Source: Flavobacterium panacagri (GTDB taxonomy: Bacteria > Bacteroidota > Bacteroidia > Flavobacteriales > Flavobacteriaceae). Taken from it: a DNA stretch of 64,000 bases. Position 1 is the first letter of the stretch. Every line of letters starts with the position of its first letter. The DNA is taken from the NCBI RefSeq assembly GCF_030378165.1, contig NZ_CP119766.1, positions 5,270,001-5,334,000 of the forward strand. Reading direction: 5' to 3'. The notes under the pieces are model-generated. The model did no database searches, was not told where the DNA came from, and saw only the letters and a list, made by a program, of their open reading frames with translations. Made by a program: the position numbers and the translations under genes. Below are positions 46,062 through 56,154 of the stretch, piece after piece.

Positions 46062-47630
46062 TTAGAAGTTAGCTCCTGTGGTATCCCACCAAAGTCTTGT
46101 AGCTCCATTATCTGCCCCTCCGAGTACTGCAACACCAGACTCAACTCCTTTTGGATTGTTTGCAACTTCAGATTGCGCAAATGGTAATCTTCTAACTCCT
46201 AGTTCTGTACTGATTACGCCTCCACTTCTATTATTAGCAATTCTAAACAATTTTGGATATCCTGTTCTTCTAAACTCAGACCATGCCTCTTGCCCATCAG
46301 GATAAGTTGCAATCCATTTTTGAGTAATGATTTTTTCAAGGTTTTCTTCATTAGTTGTTCCCCATGCTACCGTAACTTTTGAAACTGCGGGAGTATTATT
46401 TGCGGGGAATAATGGATCTATATAATCTAATGGTTTTTTAGTATTATCTGCTGCATAAGCAGATGCTCCGCTAACACCATTTTCTTCAAAAGATGCTGCA
46501 ATACCAGCTTCATACAATTCTTTACCAGTTCCTCCCATGTTCCATCCTCTCAAAGCCCCCTCAGCTCTTAAGAAATAAACTTCTGCAGTAGTCATCCAAG
46601 TAACTTCACCTGTTTTAGTTCTAGGTCCTGTCTGCGAAAATTTAGCATAAGTACTTCCAGATGGATAAGTTACTCCATTTCTTACTGAAGCGTACTGTCC
46701 AGGAGTAATTTCTGATGTATTCCAGTATTTAGCAATACGAGGATCCTCATAACCTCCTAAAATAGACTGCATATCTGCCCCCATAAATAAACCAACCCAA
46801 GAGTGGCTCATTACATCGATAACATTAAGATCGACAGGAGATTTAACTTTCATCACATCACCATTAACCTTAAAAACACCAATTGAATTACTAACTGCTT
46901 TTTCAGCTTCAGTTTTAGCCAAAGCAGGATCTACCTTAACTACACGCATTGCTAATCTTAGGCGAAGCGAATTAGCATATTTAACCCATTGCGTATAATT
47001 TCCAGCATATAATGATAAATCTGTTCCTACAAAACTTGAATCTTCATTCGCATTTACTCTCTTAGTCAATTCGGCAACTGCAAAGTCTAAATCTTTAAAC
47101 ATTTGCGTGTAAATATCTTTTTGAGAATCGTAAAGAACCGCTCCTAAATCACCAAACTTAGAATAAACTGCTGGTCCGTACATATCTGTAATACGCTGCA
47201 TCTGCGCTACTTTTATAATTAATGACCATGCATAAAATTGATCAAACTTACCTTCTGCTCTTTGTTTTACTTTATACATATTAGAAATAACATCGAGGTA
47301 AGCTGTATCCCAAGCAAATCCATTCCAGCCTGGATTTAAAGCATAATCATAATTATTTGTATTTCCAAAAGGAACTGGAGTAATCATGTAACCCGACCAG
47401 CCATCAGCTTGCAAACTTTGCTGTATTTGATATTGCCAAGTAATGTCTGAAATATAAATTCTGCTGAACGAAGGCTTAAATAAGCTTTTAATATTGTTAT
47501 AATCTTGTTCTATCTGCCCTGTGGTAGCCCCTTCAGGGTTAGTATTTATCTCCTCAAAATTATCTGTACAACTAAACGCTGCAAGCAAAGAGAAGCATAT
47601 TGCTGTTCTTTTTAATTTATTTATTGTCAT
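46062..47630 (-). CDS. SusD/RagB-like lipoprotein
   Basis: The 522-residue product has a lipobox (LLAAFSC at about residue 21) and an early CTDNFEEINTNPEGATTGQI, the typical SusD-like opening. The body is helical, with TPR-like segments (KVAQMQRITDMYGPAVYSKF, SLRLRLAMRVVKVDPALAKT). The end is WATTG-type aromatic sequence (LWWDTTGANF). SusD-like proteins sit on the cell surface over the SusC channel and capture glycans. The gene is 10 bases behind susC. The adjacent GH20 and nagB suggest chitin-derived sugars. Confidence 0.95.
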   Translation of the reverse strand: MTINKLKRTAICFSLLAAFSCTDNFEEINTNPEGATTGQIEQDYNNIKSLFKPSFSRIYISDITWQYQIQQSLQADGWSGYMITPVPFGNTNNYDYALNPGWNGFAWDTAYLDVISNMYKVKQRAEGKFDQFYAWSLIIKVAQMQRITDMYGPAVYSKFGDLGAVLYDSQKDIYTQMFKDLDFAVAELTKRVNANEDSSFVGTDLSLYAGNYTQWVKYANSLRLRLAMRVVKVDPALAKTEAEKAVSNSIGVFKVNGDVMKVKSPVDLNVIDVMSHSWVGLFMGADMQSILGGYEDPRIAKYWNTSEITPGQYASVRNGVTYPSGSTYAKFSQTGPRTKTGEVTWMTTAEVYFLRAEGALRGWNMGGTGKELYEAGIAASFEENGVSGASAYAADNTKKPLDYIDPLFPANNTPAVSKVTVAWGTTNEENLEKIITQKWIATYPDGQEAWSEFRRTGYPKLFRIANNRSGGVISTELGVRRLPFAQSEVANNPKGVESGVAVLGGADNGATRLWWDTTGANF

Positions 47631-47640
47631 GATTGTAAGA

Positions 47641-50600
47641 TTAGAAAGTTAAGTTTAAATTTAGACCGATACTTCTTGTTGATGGCAAACCAAATACATC
47701 AACTCCTTGTAAACCTTCTCCTGTACTTAATGCCACATTTGGATCAAATGGTGCATCTTTGTAGATAAAGAACAAGTTTCTTGCGATTAATGAGATAGTT
47801 GCAGATTGTACGAATGGCAATTTATCTTTTTTGAAAGTATATCCTACAGAAACTTCTCTAACACTAACATTAGTAGCATCGTAAACATACTGACCAGATA
47901 CTCCATTTCTACCAGCTGTTTGAGTATAATAATCAAAAGCATCCATTGTCGTTATTGGAGTTCCAGTATTTGCATCTACAGCATTAATTTTTACACCTCC
48001 TGCATTTCTTGCATCACCAGTAGCTTTAGAAACTCCATTATAATCATTAATTGCTTGAGTTAAGCTTAAAACTTCCCCACCAAAACGTCCATCAATTAAA
48101 ACATTTGCAGTAAATGATCCAATTTTAAAAGTATTAGACCAACCTAACATGAAATCAGGATTTGCATTACCTACTTCTTCCCAATCAGTTCTTTGGATAA
48201 TTCCGTCACTTACTAATATTCTTCCTTGTGCATCTTTCTTAAAATTAACTCCCTCTATTACTCCAAATGGCCTTCCTTCGATTAATGCAAATCTGTAAGT
48301 ATTCGATCCTGGATCTGTAAGGGTTATTCTTCCTCCTTCACCTTGATCTGCTGGAATATCATTTACTCTACTTTTATTTTGAGAATAGTTTAAACTTGTA
48401 TTCCAAGTAAATTTTTCATTTCTGATAACATCTGCAAATACAACAGCTTCAAATCCTTTATTAGTAATACTACCTGCATTGATAAGGTAATTTATATAAC
48501 CATTTTGATTTGTTGAACTTGCCGGAATCGTCATTAACTGATTTTTAGTTTCTGAATCATAATAAGACAATTCTAATCCAAATCTATTATTTAAAAATCT
48601 CCACTCTGTACCTAACTCAACTTCTGATTTTAATTCAGGTTTTAAGCTAGTCCCTGGTATTGGGCCGTTAGCTCCAACAATACTACCTGCAACAATAGTA
48701 ACTGTAGGATTTGTAATAAATGCCGAAATATCATTACCAACTCTTGCATAAGTAGCTCTAAGTTTTCCGAAACTAATTGCTTCTGGCATAGTAAACATAT
48801 CACTAAGAATACCAGTCAAACCAATAGAAGGATAGAAATAACTTGGAGTATCAGTATTGCTTAAAGTAGATGACCAATCATTTCTTGCCGCTGCGTCTAA
48901 GAATAAATAATCTCTATATCCAAAAGTAGTAGCTGCAAATACTGATTGTACTTCTCTTTGATATGCAGTTTGTACATTACCTGTATTATTAACAAAATTT
49001 CCTAATGTGAAAATATTAGCATACACTAAACCTCCTCCAATTCCTGAATCAAGATTAGTACCAGCACTTTTACCATTATTAATACTTGTACCTATTGTTC
49101 CATTGAATGAAAAATCATCTGATATTTTTGTATTAATAAGACCTATTAAATCTGCATAATTTTGAGTAGTTATGAGAGTTGAATTAATAAATCTACCATT
49201 TGTATGAACTAATGAAGTTGCAGAACTGGCAAACATTTCTTTCTGAAAATTCCCTTCGCTTCTGTTATAACTGTATCTTGAAGTTAAATGAAACCAATCT
49301 GCTATTTTATAATCTAAAGCAATAGAGCCATTGAAGAAATTATTAGTGTCAACTGATTTTTGTTTGTTTATTTGCCAGTATGGATTCTCATTACTTTCGT
49401 TTACTGTAGCAAAACCCGGATAGTTTTGAACCATCATATTTCTTACTGAACTATAAACTTCATATGATTTTAAATCATTTAAGCTAAAAGCCCTTGGATG
49501 AGAATAAACACCACTAATTGGATTAAAATACAAGCCATTAACTGGTCTATTATTTATTTCCTGTAAAACATAATTACCTGTCACTGCAACACTCAACCTA
49601 TCTTGAAAAAATTTACCAGTTTGGCGAACACCAAAATTATTTTTCTTTAAATGATTTTCAGGCATAATTCCCGAAGCATCTGTATTTGCATAAGTTAAAC
49701 TAGTAGAATTACCTTCAGTCGCTTTTGAAAAAGACATTGAAGTAATTTGAGTAATACCTGTATTAAAGAAATCTTTAATATCGCCTTCTACTTTTTGTTT
49801 CGCTCCCCAAGATCTTGGATCCCCATCATTTGACGTATAATCAGACTGAAATTTTGGTAAATAAGCGGCAGAATCAAAATTTGTTACTGAGTTAACATTA
49901 AAAGTTTCAGAACCTACTTTAGCTTTTTTAGAAGACAGTAAAATTACACCGTTTGCTCCTTGAGAACCGTACAATACAGAAGCGGCCGCCCCTTTTAGAA
50001 CTGTCATTCCTTCATAATCATCTGGATTAATTAATGATGTAATATCTCCTCCATCACGGTTACCTCCCGCTAAATCTCCAAACGTACCATTTGGCTGAGC
50101 TGCTCCAGAGCTAATCAAAGGAATACCATCTATAACATACAAGGGCTGATTGTTCACAAATGACGAATTACCACGGATTACAACCTTTGTCGAACCACCA
50201 ACTCCTGAAGAACTTTTTGTTACTGCAACACCAGCAATTTTACCTGCAACAGTGTTTATAAGGTTAGCATCTTTTACACGAGTTAACTCTTCTCCTTTAA
50301 GTTCTTGAGCTGCATAAGTCAAAGATTTTCTCGTTTTCTTTATCCCTAAAGAAGTTACCACAACCTCGTTTAATGCATTTGATGCTCCTTGAACCATTTT
50401 TACATTAATTGTAGCAGCATCTCCTACAACAATTGTTTGAGTTTCCAGTCCAACATAAGTAAAAACTAAAGTCTGACCTTTTTGAACTTCGATTGAATAC
50501 AATCCGTCAAAATCGGTAGTTGTTCCCTTTTGACCTCCTTGTACTGCAACAGAAGCACCTGGTAATGGCATACCATCAGAATCTGTAATCACACCCTTGA

Positions 50601-50670
50601 CACTTTTTACTTGTGCAAGCGAAACCTGCGCCGTAAAAACAATCATAAAGATTAAGAAAATTTTTTTCAT
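47641..50670 (-). CDS. SusC/RagA family TonB-dependent receptor
   Basis: The 1009-residue product has a signal peptide (ending SLAQ). A CarboxypepD-like domain follows (about 23-100: [20 protein letters not shown]), then the TonB box region ([16 protein letters not shown]). The plug domain (about 120-240) has VVIRGNSSF and [10 protein letters not shown] beta-barrel closes with GLNLNLTF. It forms the outer-membrane channel for oligosaccharides, powered by TonB. It is first in the leftward operon. Two direct repeats, likely LytTR sites, lie just upstream. Confidence 0.96.
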   Translation of the reverse strand: MKKIFLIFMIVFTAQVSLAQVKSVKGVITDSDGMPLPGASVAVQGGQKGTTTDFDGLYSIEVQKGQTLVFTYVGLETQTIVVGDAATINVKMVQGASNALNEVVVTSLGIKKTRKSLTYAAQELKGEELTRVKDANLINTVAGKIAGVAVTKSSSGVGGSTKVVIRGNSSFVNNQPLYVIDGIPLISSGAAQPNGTFGDLAGGNRDGGDITSLINPDDYEGMTVLKGAAASVLYGSQGANGVILLSSKKAKVGSETFNVNSVTNFDSAAYLPKFQSDYTSNDGDPRSWGAKQKVEGDIKDFFNTGITQITSMSFSKATEGNSTSLTYANTDASGIMPENHLKKNNFGVRQTGKFFQDRLSVAVTGNYVLQEINNRPVNGLYFNPISGVYSHPRAFSLNDLKSYEVYSSVRNMMVQNYPGFATVNESNENPYWQINKQKSVDTNNFFNGSIALDYKIADWFHLTSRYSYNRSEGNFQKEMFASSATSLVHTNGRFINSTLITTQNYADLIGLINTKISDDFSFNGTIGTSINNGKSAGTNLDSGIGGGLVYANIFTLGNFVNNTGNVQTAYQREVQSVFAATTFGYRDYLFLDAAARNDWSSTLSNTDTPSYFYPSIGLTGILSDMFTMPEAISFGKLRATYARVGNDISAFITNPTVTIVAGSIVGANGPIPGTSLKPELKSEVELGTEWRFLNNRFGLELSYYDSETKNQLMTIPASSTNQNGYINYLINAGSITNKGFEAVVFADVIRNEKFTWNTSLNYSQNKSRVNDIPADQGEGGRITLTDPGSNTYRFALIEGRPFGVIEGVNFKKDAQGRILVSDGIIQRTDWEEVGNANPDFMLGWSNTFKIGSFTANVLIDGRFGGEVLSLTQAINDYNGVSKATGDARNAGGVKINAVDANTGTPITTMDAFDYYTQTAGRNGVSGQYVYDATNVSVREVSVGYTFKKDKLPFVQSATISLIARNLFFIYKDAPFDPNVALSTGEGLQGVDVFGLPSTRSIGLNLNLTF

Positions 50671-50697
50671 GTTTATTTTATTTTGTTAGTTATGAAG

Positions 50698-50705
50698 TAA
50701 AATTA
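50698..50705 (-). promoter_or_regulatory. susC -7-like element TAATTTTA
   Basis: On the minus strand this reads TAATTTTA, close to TAnnTTTG. It lies 27 bases before the susC ATG. The distal operator repeat starts 63 bases upstream, the same distance as at the transporter promoter. Confidence 0.5.
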
Positions 50706-50733
50706 TTCTTAAGACATTGTTAAAAAAAATAAA

Positions 50734-50768
50734 TTAAACCAACGACAATAAAATTTAAACCAACGACA
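50734..50768 (-). promoter_or_regulatory. Two direct repeats, candidate LytTR operator for susC
   Basis: On the minus strand TGTCGTTGGTTTAA occurs twice (50768-50755 and 50747-50734), exactly 21 bases apart. The distal copy extends to TGTCGTTGGTTTAAATTT. Direct repeats with a 21-base period are the classic arrangement for LytTR regulators such as AgrA. The repeats sit upstream of the -7-like element where an activator would bind. They lie in the divergent gap shared with the LytS/LytTR genes. Confidence 0.72.
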
Positions 50769-50876
50769 TAAATCATTCAATAATGCGTTTTACGAAAACG
50801 TTCTATTCAAAAAATAAAACATCATTTAAGTTTATTTGGGAAATTTTATTCAAAAAAATTGCGACTTTGCCTTTAA

Positions 50877-51995
50877 TTGTTTAAAGTTGCACAAGATTTG
50901 ATTCTTGTTAAGAAAAATCTAAAATCCCTAATCAGTAACCAATTGAAAGAAATAAGAAAAGTTAAGTTTAACATAAAACTGCAAAATCACATTTGGTTTT
51001 GGGGAGTGTATTTTACTTTGAATTTTTTAAGATGGGGAGCTTACTTTAATGATTATCCCTACGCTTTCAAATCAAACTTAATTGAGTTCTCTTTAGTGAT
51101 TCCTTTGGTATATCTGAATTTATTTGTTTTGGTTCCAAAGTACGTATTGAAGCAAAAATATATTACGTATACATTTCTATTGCTTCTTAGCCTATTTGCA
51201 ATTTATTTAGCCAAAACTGCCCTGACCTATTATATAATATCTGAAAATATTTGGCCAGAAGCCAATAGAGAATACCATCCTTTTGAAATCAATCATATTG
51301 TAGCTGTTTGCATTGGAGAGCTGTATGTTTTGGCAATGGCATCTTCAGTATATCTTACTTTAACTTGGCTGAAAGAACGAGAAAGAAACAGATCGCTGCG
51401 AGAAAATCAGTTTAAAATCAAATTAAAATATCTCGAAAACCAAATTCAGCCCCATTTTTTCTTTAATACCTTAAATAATCTATACGCGCTTTCATTAGAA
51501 TCTTCCAAAAAAGTCCCTGATGTTATTATCAAACTTTCTAACTTAATGGAATATGTTCTTTATGATGTGAAAGGAACCAAATTTGTTCCTTTAATAAAAG
51601 AGATTGATTACATTCAGAATTATATTGAAATCGAAAAACTGCGTTTTGAAAATGTAGAAGTAACTATAAATCTGGAATCGAATATTGAAGATGTAGTTGT
51701 ACCGCCCTTAATTTTTATCTCATTAGTTGAAAATGCGTTTAAACATGGTGGCGTAAACAATAAAAATTTAAAAATTAAAATCAATTGCAAAGTTATCGAC
51801 AACAAAATTCTTGATTTTGAAATCTTAAATAATTTTGTAATTTCACAAAATGATACCTCTAAAAGAGGAATTGGTTTAGTTAATACAAAAAAAAGATTGA
51901 AACTTATTTATAGAAATAATTTCAGTCTTAAACAAAAAACTAAACTAAATTTCTACATAACCAGACTACAAATACCTACTCAGAATGAAGATTAA
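50877..51995 (+). CDS. LytS/YehU-type sensor histidine kinase
   Basis: The frame has no early ATG. TTG at 50877 gives 372 residues, but TTG at 50943 (LKEIRKVKFNIKLQ) is also possible. Four membrane helices cover about residues 42-175. A linker coiled coil and the His_kinase domain follow, with the phospho-His in LENQIQPHFFFNTLNNLYAL. The ATPase domain has SLVENAFKHGGVNNKN and GIGLVNTKKRLKLIY. It should pair with the LytTR regulator, whose gene overlaps its end by 11 bases. It likely senses an amino-sugar-related cue. Confidence 0.92.
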   Translation: MFKVAQDLILVKKNLKSLISNQLKEIRKVKFNIKLQNHIWFWGVYFTLNFLRWGAYFNDYPYAFKSNLIEFSLVIPLVYLNLFVLVPKYVLKQKYITYTFLLLLSLFAIYLAKTALTYYIISENIWPEANREYHPFEINHIVAVCIGELYVLAMASSVYLTLTWLKERERNRSLRENQFKIKLKYLENQIQPHFFFNTLNNLYALSLESSKKVPDVIIKLSNLMEYVLYDVKGTKFVPLIKEIDYIQNYIEIEKLRFENVEVTINLESNIEDVVVPPLIFISLVENAFKHGGVNNKNLKIKINCKVIDNKILDFEILNNFVISQNDTSKRGIGLVNTKKRLKLIYRNNFSLKQKTKLNFYITRLQIPTQNED

Positions 51996-52686
51996 ATGCG
52001 TGTTAATTGATGATGAGCCTTTAGCGATTAAAGTCCTGCAAAATTATTTTACCAATTTTACAGATTTTGAAGTTATAGCAACATTCAATAACTCTTTAGA
52101 AGCGCTGGATTTTATCAACAGTACTCCTGTCGATGCCGTCTTTTTAGATATTAACATGCCCATGATGACTGGTTTTGAATTGATCAGCCTTGTTGAAAAT
52201 AAAACCAAAGTAATTATCACAACTGCTTTTAGAGAATTTGCTGCCGAAAGTTATGATCTTGATGTATTAGATTATTTAGTAAAACCAATTCCGTTGCCAA
52301 GATTTATAAAATGCATCAATAAAATCACAACCGAATACAATCTCAAAAACAATATTAAAGTCGAAACTGCAAAAGGTGACTCTCATATTTTTATCAAAGT
52401 CGATAAAAAAATGATGAAAATTAATATTGAAGAAATTTTGTTTGTCGAAGGAATGAAAGAATACATCAAAGTTGTCACGCCAGACAAAACCTATATTACC
52501 CACAAATCTTTAACCTCTTTATCCGAAGAATTACCCGCAGATCGCTTTCTTAGAATACATAAATCTTACGTTATAGCCTTAAATAAAGTAAAATCTATCG
52601 AAGGAAACCGTGTTCAAATCCAATCTTACAACATTCCGATAGGCAGAAACTACAGTAAAGATGTTAAAAATAAAATTTTAGAATAA
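51985..52686 (+). CDS. LytTR-type response regulator
   Basis: The 233-residue product has a receiver domain (about 1-120: CVLIDDEPLAIKVL, phospho-Asp in VFLDINMPMMTGFE, Lys in YLVKPIPLPRF). A C-terminal LytTR DNA-binding domain follows (about 133-230: ILFVEGMKEYIKVVTPDKTY, RFLRIHKSYVIALNKVKSIE). LytTR domains bind direct repeats about 21 bases apart, which is exactly what lies upstream of susC. It likely activates susC and the transporter in response to its kinase partner. Confidence 0.94.
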   Translation: MKIKCVLIDDEPLAIKVLQNYFTNFTDFEVIATFNNSLEALDFINSTPVDAVFLDINMPMMTGFELISLVENKTKVIITTAFREFAAESYDLDVLDYLVKPIPLPRFIKCINKITTEYNLKNNIKVETAKGDSHIFIKVDKKMMKINIEEILFVEGMKEYIKVVTPDKTYITHKSLTSLSEELPADRFLRIHKSYVIALNKVKSIEGNRVQIQSYNIPIGRNYSKDVKNKILE

Positions 52687-52745
52687 TTCATTTCTTAAAT
52701 TCATTTTATAAGTAGGTTAAAATTAACACTTTGTTGAAAAAAGAG

Positions 52746-52763
52746 TGTCGTTGGTATAAATTT
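52746..52763 (+). promoter_or_regulatory. Candidate LytTR operator upstream of sugar transporter
   Basis: TGTCGTTGGTATAAATTT matches the distal susC repeat at 17 of 18 positions, here in the forward orientation. It starts 63 bases before a -7-like TATATTTA. A second, well-kept copy was not found 21 bases away. Confidence 0.7.
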
Positions 52764-52808
52764 AACATTATTTATGCCCTTTTATTTTTTTTTGATAATC
52801 CTAACAAA

Positions 52809-52816
52809 TATATTTA
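52809..52816 (+). promoter_or_regulatory. -7-like element TATATTTA of the transporter
   Basis: TATATTTA is one base from TAnnTTTG. A TTTG at 52791-52794 may be the -33 box, though its 14-base spacing is short. Confidence 0.45.
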
Positions 52817-52858
52817 CGGTCTTCAAAAAACAATAAAATAAAAATTAACCTTATTCTT

Positions 52859-54328
52859 ATGAGTTCAGAAAATGTGCAAACCAAATGGGGGCAGTTTATC
52901 TCTTTGATAATCGTGTTCTTCTTTTGGGGTTTTGTTGGTTCTGCCAATGATATCCTGATTCCAGTATTCAAAAAAGTATTTACGTTATCGCAAGTACAAT
53001 CACAATTAGTAGCGTGGGCATTTTATGCTGCATACTTTGTTGGATCAATTATATTCTTTTTAGTTTCTTTAAAGCTTGACGTACTCCAAAAGTTTGGCTA
53101 CAAAAGAACACTTTCAGCGGGTTTACTTCTTTCTGCTGTTGGATCATTTTTATTCATTCCAGCTGCAACAATGGAAAGTTTTCCTTTCTTTTTGACCGCT
53201 TTATTTACCGTTGGTTTAGGATTTTCTATCCAGCAAATCGTAGCAAATCCATTAGCAATTAAAATGGGAAGTCCAAACACTGGTGCGCACCGTTTAACAC
53301 TTGCTGGAGGTATCAACTCTTTCGGAACAACAATTGGAGCTATCCTATTAGGAATTGCTTTGTTTGGAATGGGTGACAATAAAAAAACAGCTCTTTCATT
53401 AGAAGATATTAAATTACCTTTTATTATTCTTGGTCTTGCTTTTATTGCTGTGGCAATTTTTATGAACTTCTCTAAAATTGAAGATCCTGAAAAAGAGGAA
53501 GAAGCTATTATTAAAGAACCTCATAGCAAATTTAATATTCTGGATTACCCACAATTGTACCTTGGAATGTTAGGTATTTTTATTTACGTAGGAACAGAAG
53601 TAACGATTATTAGTAATTTACCTGCCCTATTACACACTAGCGAGTTTGGAAATGTACTAGAAGACGCTATCGCTCCATTTATAGCATTATATTGGGGAAG
53701 TTTAATGATTGGCCGTTGGAATGGCGGTGTAAACGTATTTAATACTTCAAACTTAGTAAACACGGCACTTAAATTTATCGTTCCTGCTGTAGCATTTGGA
53801 GTAATCATTGGAGCTAATATTTTTGCAGCACACGACGTTTCTTCATTTTATATCTACCCAATCTGGATTTTACTATTTATCGCTGTAAGTTTCGTTGGCG
53901 GTAAAAATGCTGGAAAAACTTTAATGCTTTTTGGTATTTCAGGATTATTAATGATGGTATTAGGTTTAGTTTGGCCAAATCCAGAAATTGCTAAATTCTT
54001 CTTTATCTCAGGAGGTTTATTCTTATCTATTATGTGGCCTTCTATCTTCGATTTAGCGATCGCAGGATTAGGAAAAAACACAGGAAAAGCATCTTCTTTC
54101 CTAATTATGATGATTCTTGGAGGTGGAGTTATTCCATTAGTTCAAGGAAGTATCTGCGATTTTGATATTTCTCATCCAGGAGGAATCTTCGGAATTACAT
54201 GGACACATTTCTCTTATATAGTACCGCTTCTTGGTTTTGCATACTTAGGGTTCTACGGATTCTACTGTCCTAAAATCTTGAAAAAACAAGGTATCAACCA
54301 CGTTGAAGGCGGTGGTGGCGGACACTAA
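52859..54328 (+). CDS. FHS-family sugar MFS transporter (NagP/GlcP-like)
   Basis: The 489-residue product has twelve predicted membrane helices. It has the FHS-type signature in FFWGFVGSANDILIPVFKKV and TGAHRLTLAGGINSFGTTIG, as in fucose, glucose and N-acetylglucosamine permeases. Gly/His-rich residues end the protein (VEGGGGGH). In this setting N-acetylglucosamine or an oligosaccharide product is the likely substrate, brought from periplasm to cytosol. A LytTR-type operator and a -7-like box lie upstream. A strong terminator follows. Confidence 0.9.
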   Translation: MSSENVQTKWGQFISLIIVFFFWGFVGSANDILIPVFKKVFTLSQVQSQLVAWAFYAAYFVGSIIFFLVSLKLDVLQKFGYKRTLSAGLLLSAVGSFLFIPAATMESFPFFLTALFTVGLGFSIQQIVANPLAIKMGSPNTGAHRLTLAGGINSFGTTIGAILLGIALFGMGDNKKTALSLEDIKLPFIILGLAFIAVAIFMNFSKIEDPEKEEEAIIKEPHSKFNILDYPQLYLGMLGIFIYVGTEVTIISNLPALLHTSEFGNVLEDAIAPFIALYWGSLMIGRWNGGVNVFNTSNLVNTALKFIVPAVAFGVIIGANIFAAHDVSSFYIYPIWILLFIAVSFVGGKNAGKTLMLFGISGLLMMVLGLVWPNPEIAKFFFISGGLFLSIMWPSIFDLAIAGLGKNTGKASSFLIMMILGGGVIPLVQGSICDFDISHPGGIFGITWTHFSYIVPLLGFAYLGFYGFYCPKILKKQGINHVEGGGGGH

Positions 54329-54350
54329 AAAAATTAAAACTCCAATATAA

Positions 54351-54395
54351 AAAAAATCCAAATTCCAATTTTACAAAACGGAATTTGGATTTTTT
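54351..54395 (+). terminator. Terminator of the transporter gene
   Basis: AAATCCAAATTCC (54354-54366) pairs perfectly with GGAATTTGGATTT (54380-54392) around a 13-base loop, followed by T. It has A-rich flanks and may work in both directions. Confidence 0.88.
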
Positions 54396-54448
54396 TATAC
54401 TATGCAGGACAAAACCTTAATAAATTAGTATCTCAGCATCATAGAAAC

Positions 54449-54940
54449 TTATTTTGCTTTAATAACATTTTCAAGATTCTTTTTAAAAACAACCTTATTT
54501 TGCGCCGAAATAGAATAAACCACATCTTTATCCGCATGAACAATTACCTTGTCAATATCAGCCTTTAAAAGCGCTTGCGGGTCTTTTATTTTCAAAGTGC
54601 AGGCGCCGTCAAAGAAACCGTCATCCTCAATAATCTTTTTGGCTTCAATAACAGTTCCGTCACTTAAAACTGCCGAAATCGTCATTTCCTTATTCAAAGT
54701 TTTAGAATAAAAACCATCCATTACCAAAAGTAATCTATAACTATTTTTCAGCTCCGGGCCTTTAAATTCATGTCGCGTGATATTATATCGAAGACCTTTT
54801 GCCAGACTTTGAAATTTAATCGTACAATCTAATTCGTAAGTTGCCACATCGCCGGCATCATTAACCGAAGTAATCACTTTTGCCTGAGCGTTTATTAAAA
54901 AACTAACAAAAAAACACGACATAATCAATAGTACTTTCAT
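54449..54940 (-). CDS. Secreted hypothetical protein
   Basis: The 163-residue product has a signal peptide (MKVLLIMSCFFVSFLINAQA). A beta-rich body follows, with a Cys in YELDCTIKFQ and another in GACTLKIKD. It includes TRHEFKGPELKNSYRLLLVM. No family is recognised. It is 120 bases downstream of the convergent transporter and stands alone, apart from the terminator-bearing aldolase unit upstream. Confidence 0.68.
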   Translation of the reverse strand: MKVLLIMSCFFVSFLINAQAKVITSVNDAGDVATYELDCTIKFQSLAKGLRYNITRHEFKGPELKNSYRLLLVMDGFYSKTLNKEMTISAVLSDGTVIEAKKIIEDDGFFDGACTLKIKDPQALLKADIDKVIVHADKDVVYSISAQNKVVFKKNLENVIKAK

Positions 54941-54973
54941 ATTCAGCTATTTAAGATTCATATAAAAGTAAAA

Positions 54974-55009
54974 AAAATCGCCTCTTCTCGTTAGAAAAAA
55001 GACGATTTT
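54974..55009 (-). terminator. Terminator of the aldolase/transaldolase gene
   Basis: AAAATCG and CGATTTT form the outer stem, with a pairing inner TCTT/AAGA region. A T-run follows on the minus strand, just after the stop at 55031. Confidence 0.72.
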
Positions 55010-55030
55010 AATTTTGTAAGTATCTAAGGA

Positions 55031-55687
55031 TTACTTGTTTCCTTTCTCAAAGTCAGCTACGAATTGCGCTAAACCGATATCTGTCAATGGGTGTTTCAAC
55101 AATCCGTAAATTGCAGAAAGCGGTCCAGTCATAACATCTGCACCAATTTTAGCACAGTTTACAATATGCATAGTATGACGTACAGAAGCTGCTAAAATTT
55201 GAGTTTCGTAACCGTAGTTATCATAAACCTCTCTAATTTCTTGAATCAAGTTCAATCCATCTGTAGAAATATCATCTAAACGGCCTACAAAAGGAGAAAC
55301 ATAAGTAGCTCCAGCTTTAGCAGCCAAAATAGCTTGTCCCACAGAGAAAACAAGAGTTACGTTAGTTTTAATTCCTTTATCAGAAAAATATTTTGCCGCC
55401 ATAACACCTTCCTTAGTCATAGGAAGTTTTACAACGATTTGGTCGTGTAATTCAGCTAACTCCTCACCTTCTTTTACCATTCCTTCAAAATCTAGCGCAT
55501 TTACTTCAGCACTTACGTCACCTTCAACAAGATTGCAAATATCAACATAATGCTTTAGGATATTATTTTTTCCAGTGATTCCTTCTTTCGCCATCAATGA
55601 TGGATTAGTAGTTACACCGTCTAAAACACCTAAAGCTTGTGCTTCTTTAATCTGAGCTAAATTAGCTGTGTCTATAAAAAATTTCAT
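55031..55687 (-). CDS. Fructose-6-phosphate aldolase/transaldolase (TalC-type)
   Basis: The 218-residue product is a short transaldolase-family TIM barrel: [34 protein letters not shown], and Schiff-base Lys in [16 protein letters not shown]. In SPFVGR a Phe occupies the place of Tyr131 of true fructose-6-phosphate aldolase FsaA (APYVNR). Phe at this position favours transaldolase activity. It probably moves dihydroxyacetone groups in the pentose phosphate pathway. Automatic names often say fsa. It is monocistronic with its own terminator. Confidence 0.92.
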   Translation of the reverse strand: MKFFIDTANLAQIKEAQALGVLDGVTTNPSLMAKEGITGKNNILKHYVDICNLVEGDVSAEVNALDFEGMVKEGEELAELHDQIVVKLPMTKEGVMAAKYFSDKGIKTNVTLVFSVGQAILAAKAGATYVSPFVGRLDDISTDGLNLIQEIREVYDNYGYETQILAASVRHTMHIVNCAKIGADVMTGPLSAIYGLLKHPLTDIGLAQFVADFEKGNK

Positions 55688-55952
55688 AATTATTTGTTTA
55701 ATTAAAAATGGTTTGTTCGTATTTATATTTTGCGATTTTTTTCTTCAAGCAAAACACCTAAAGAAAATCTAGCTGCAAAATTACAAAATCAATATCAATA
55801 ACGTTTTTAAAATCAAAACCATTTTGAAATTAATTGTTAAAAATAAGTGTGTTTTTTACATTTTTTAACAGACAAATACCTTTTGTATGTATTTTCTTTA
55901 AATAAGGAAAAAATTCTAATTTAATACTATTCCTAAATTCACATCAGAACAA

Positions 55953-56150
55953 TTACTTAGAATTATTCCTATTCATTTCTTTCAATTCATCCCTAATTTC
56001 TTCCAAAACCTTTAAAGTTTCTTCTTTATAAATTTCCGAATTATTGATTTTATCACTTACAGATCCCAAAATTCTACGAATAACAAACCAAATAATCAGT
56101 AAAACTAAAACACTAAAAATGACTGGTAAATAATCCGAAAAATTTTTCAT
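55953..56150 (-). CDS. Small membrane protein with C-terminal coiled coil
   Basis: The 65-residue product has one membrane helix (about 9-27: VIFSVLVLLIIWFVIRRIL). An acidic/basic coiled-coil tail follows (EETLKVLEEIRDELKEMNRN). It lies four bases behind the SDR gene on the same strand, so it is probably co-translated with it. No function is known. It could help localise a membrane partner. Confidence 0.7.
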   Translation of the reverse strand: MKNFSDYLPVIFSVLVLLIIWFVIRRILGSVSDKINNSEIYKEETLKVLEEIRDELKEMNRNNSK

Positions 56151-56154
56151 AATT

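Noticed and set aside
52725-52742. Second LytTR half-site 21 bases upstream of the transporter motif
   Set aside because: TTTGTTGAAAAA is only a weak match and its phase is off; a single good copy is claimed.
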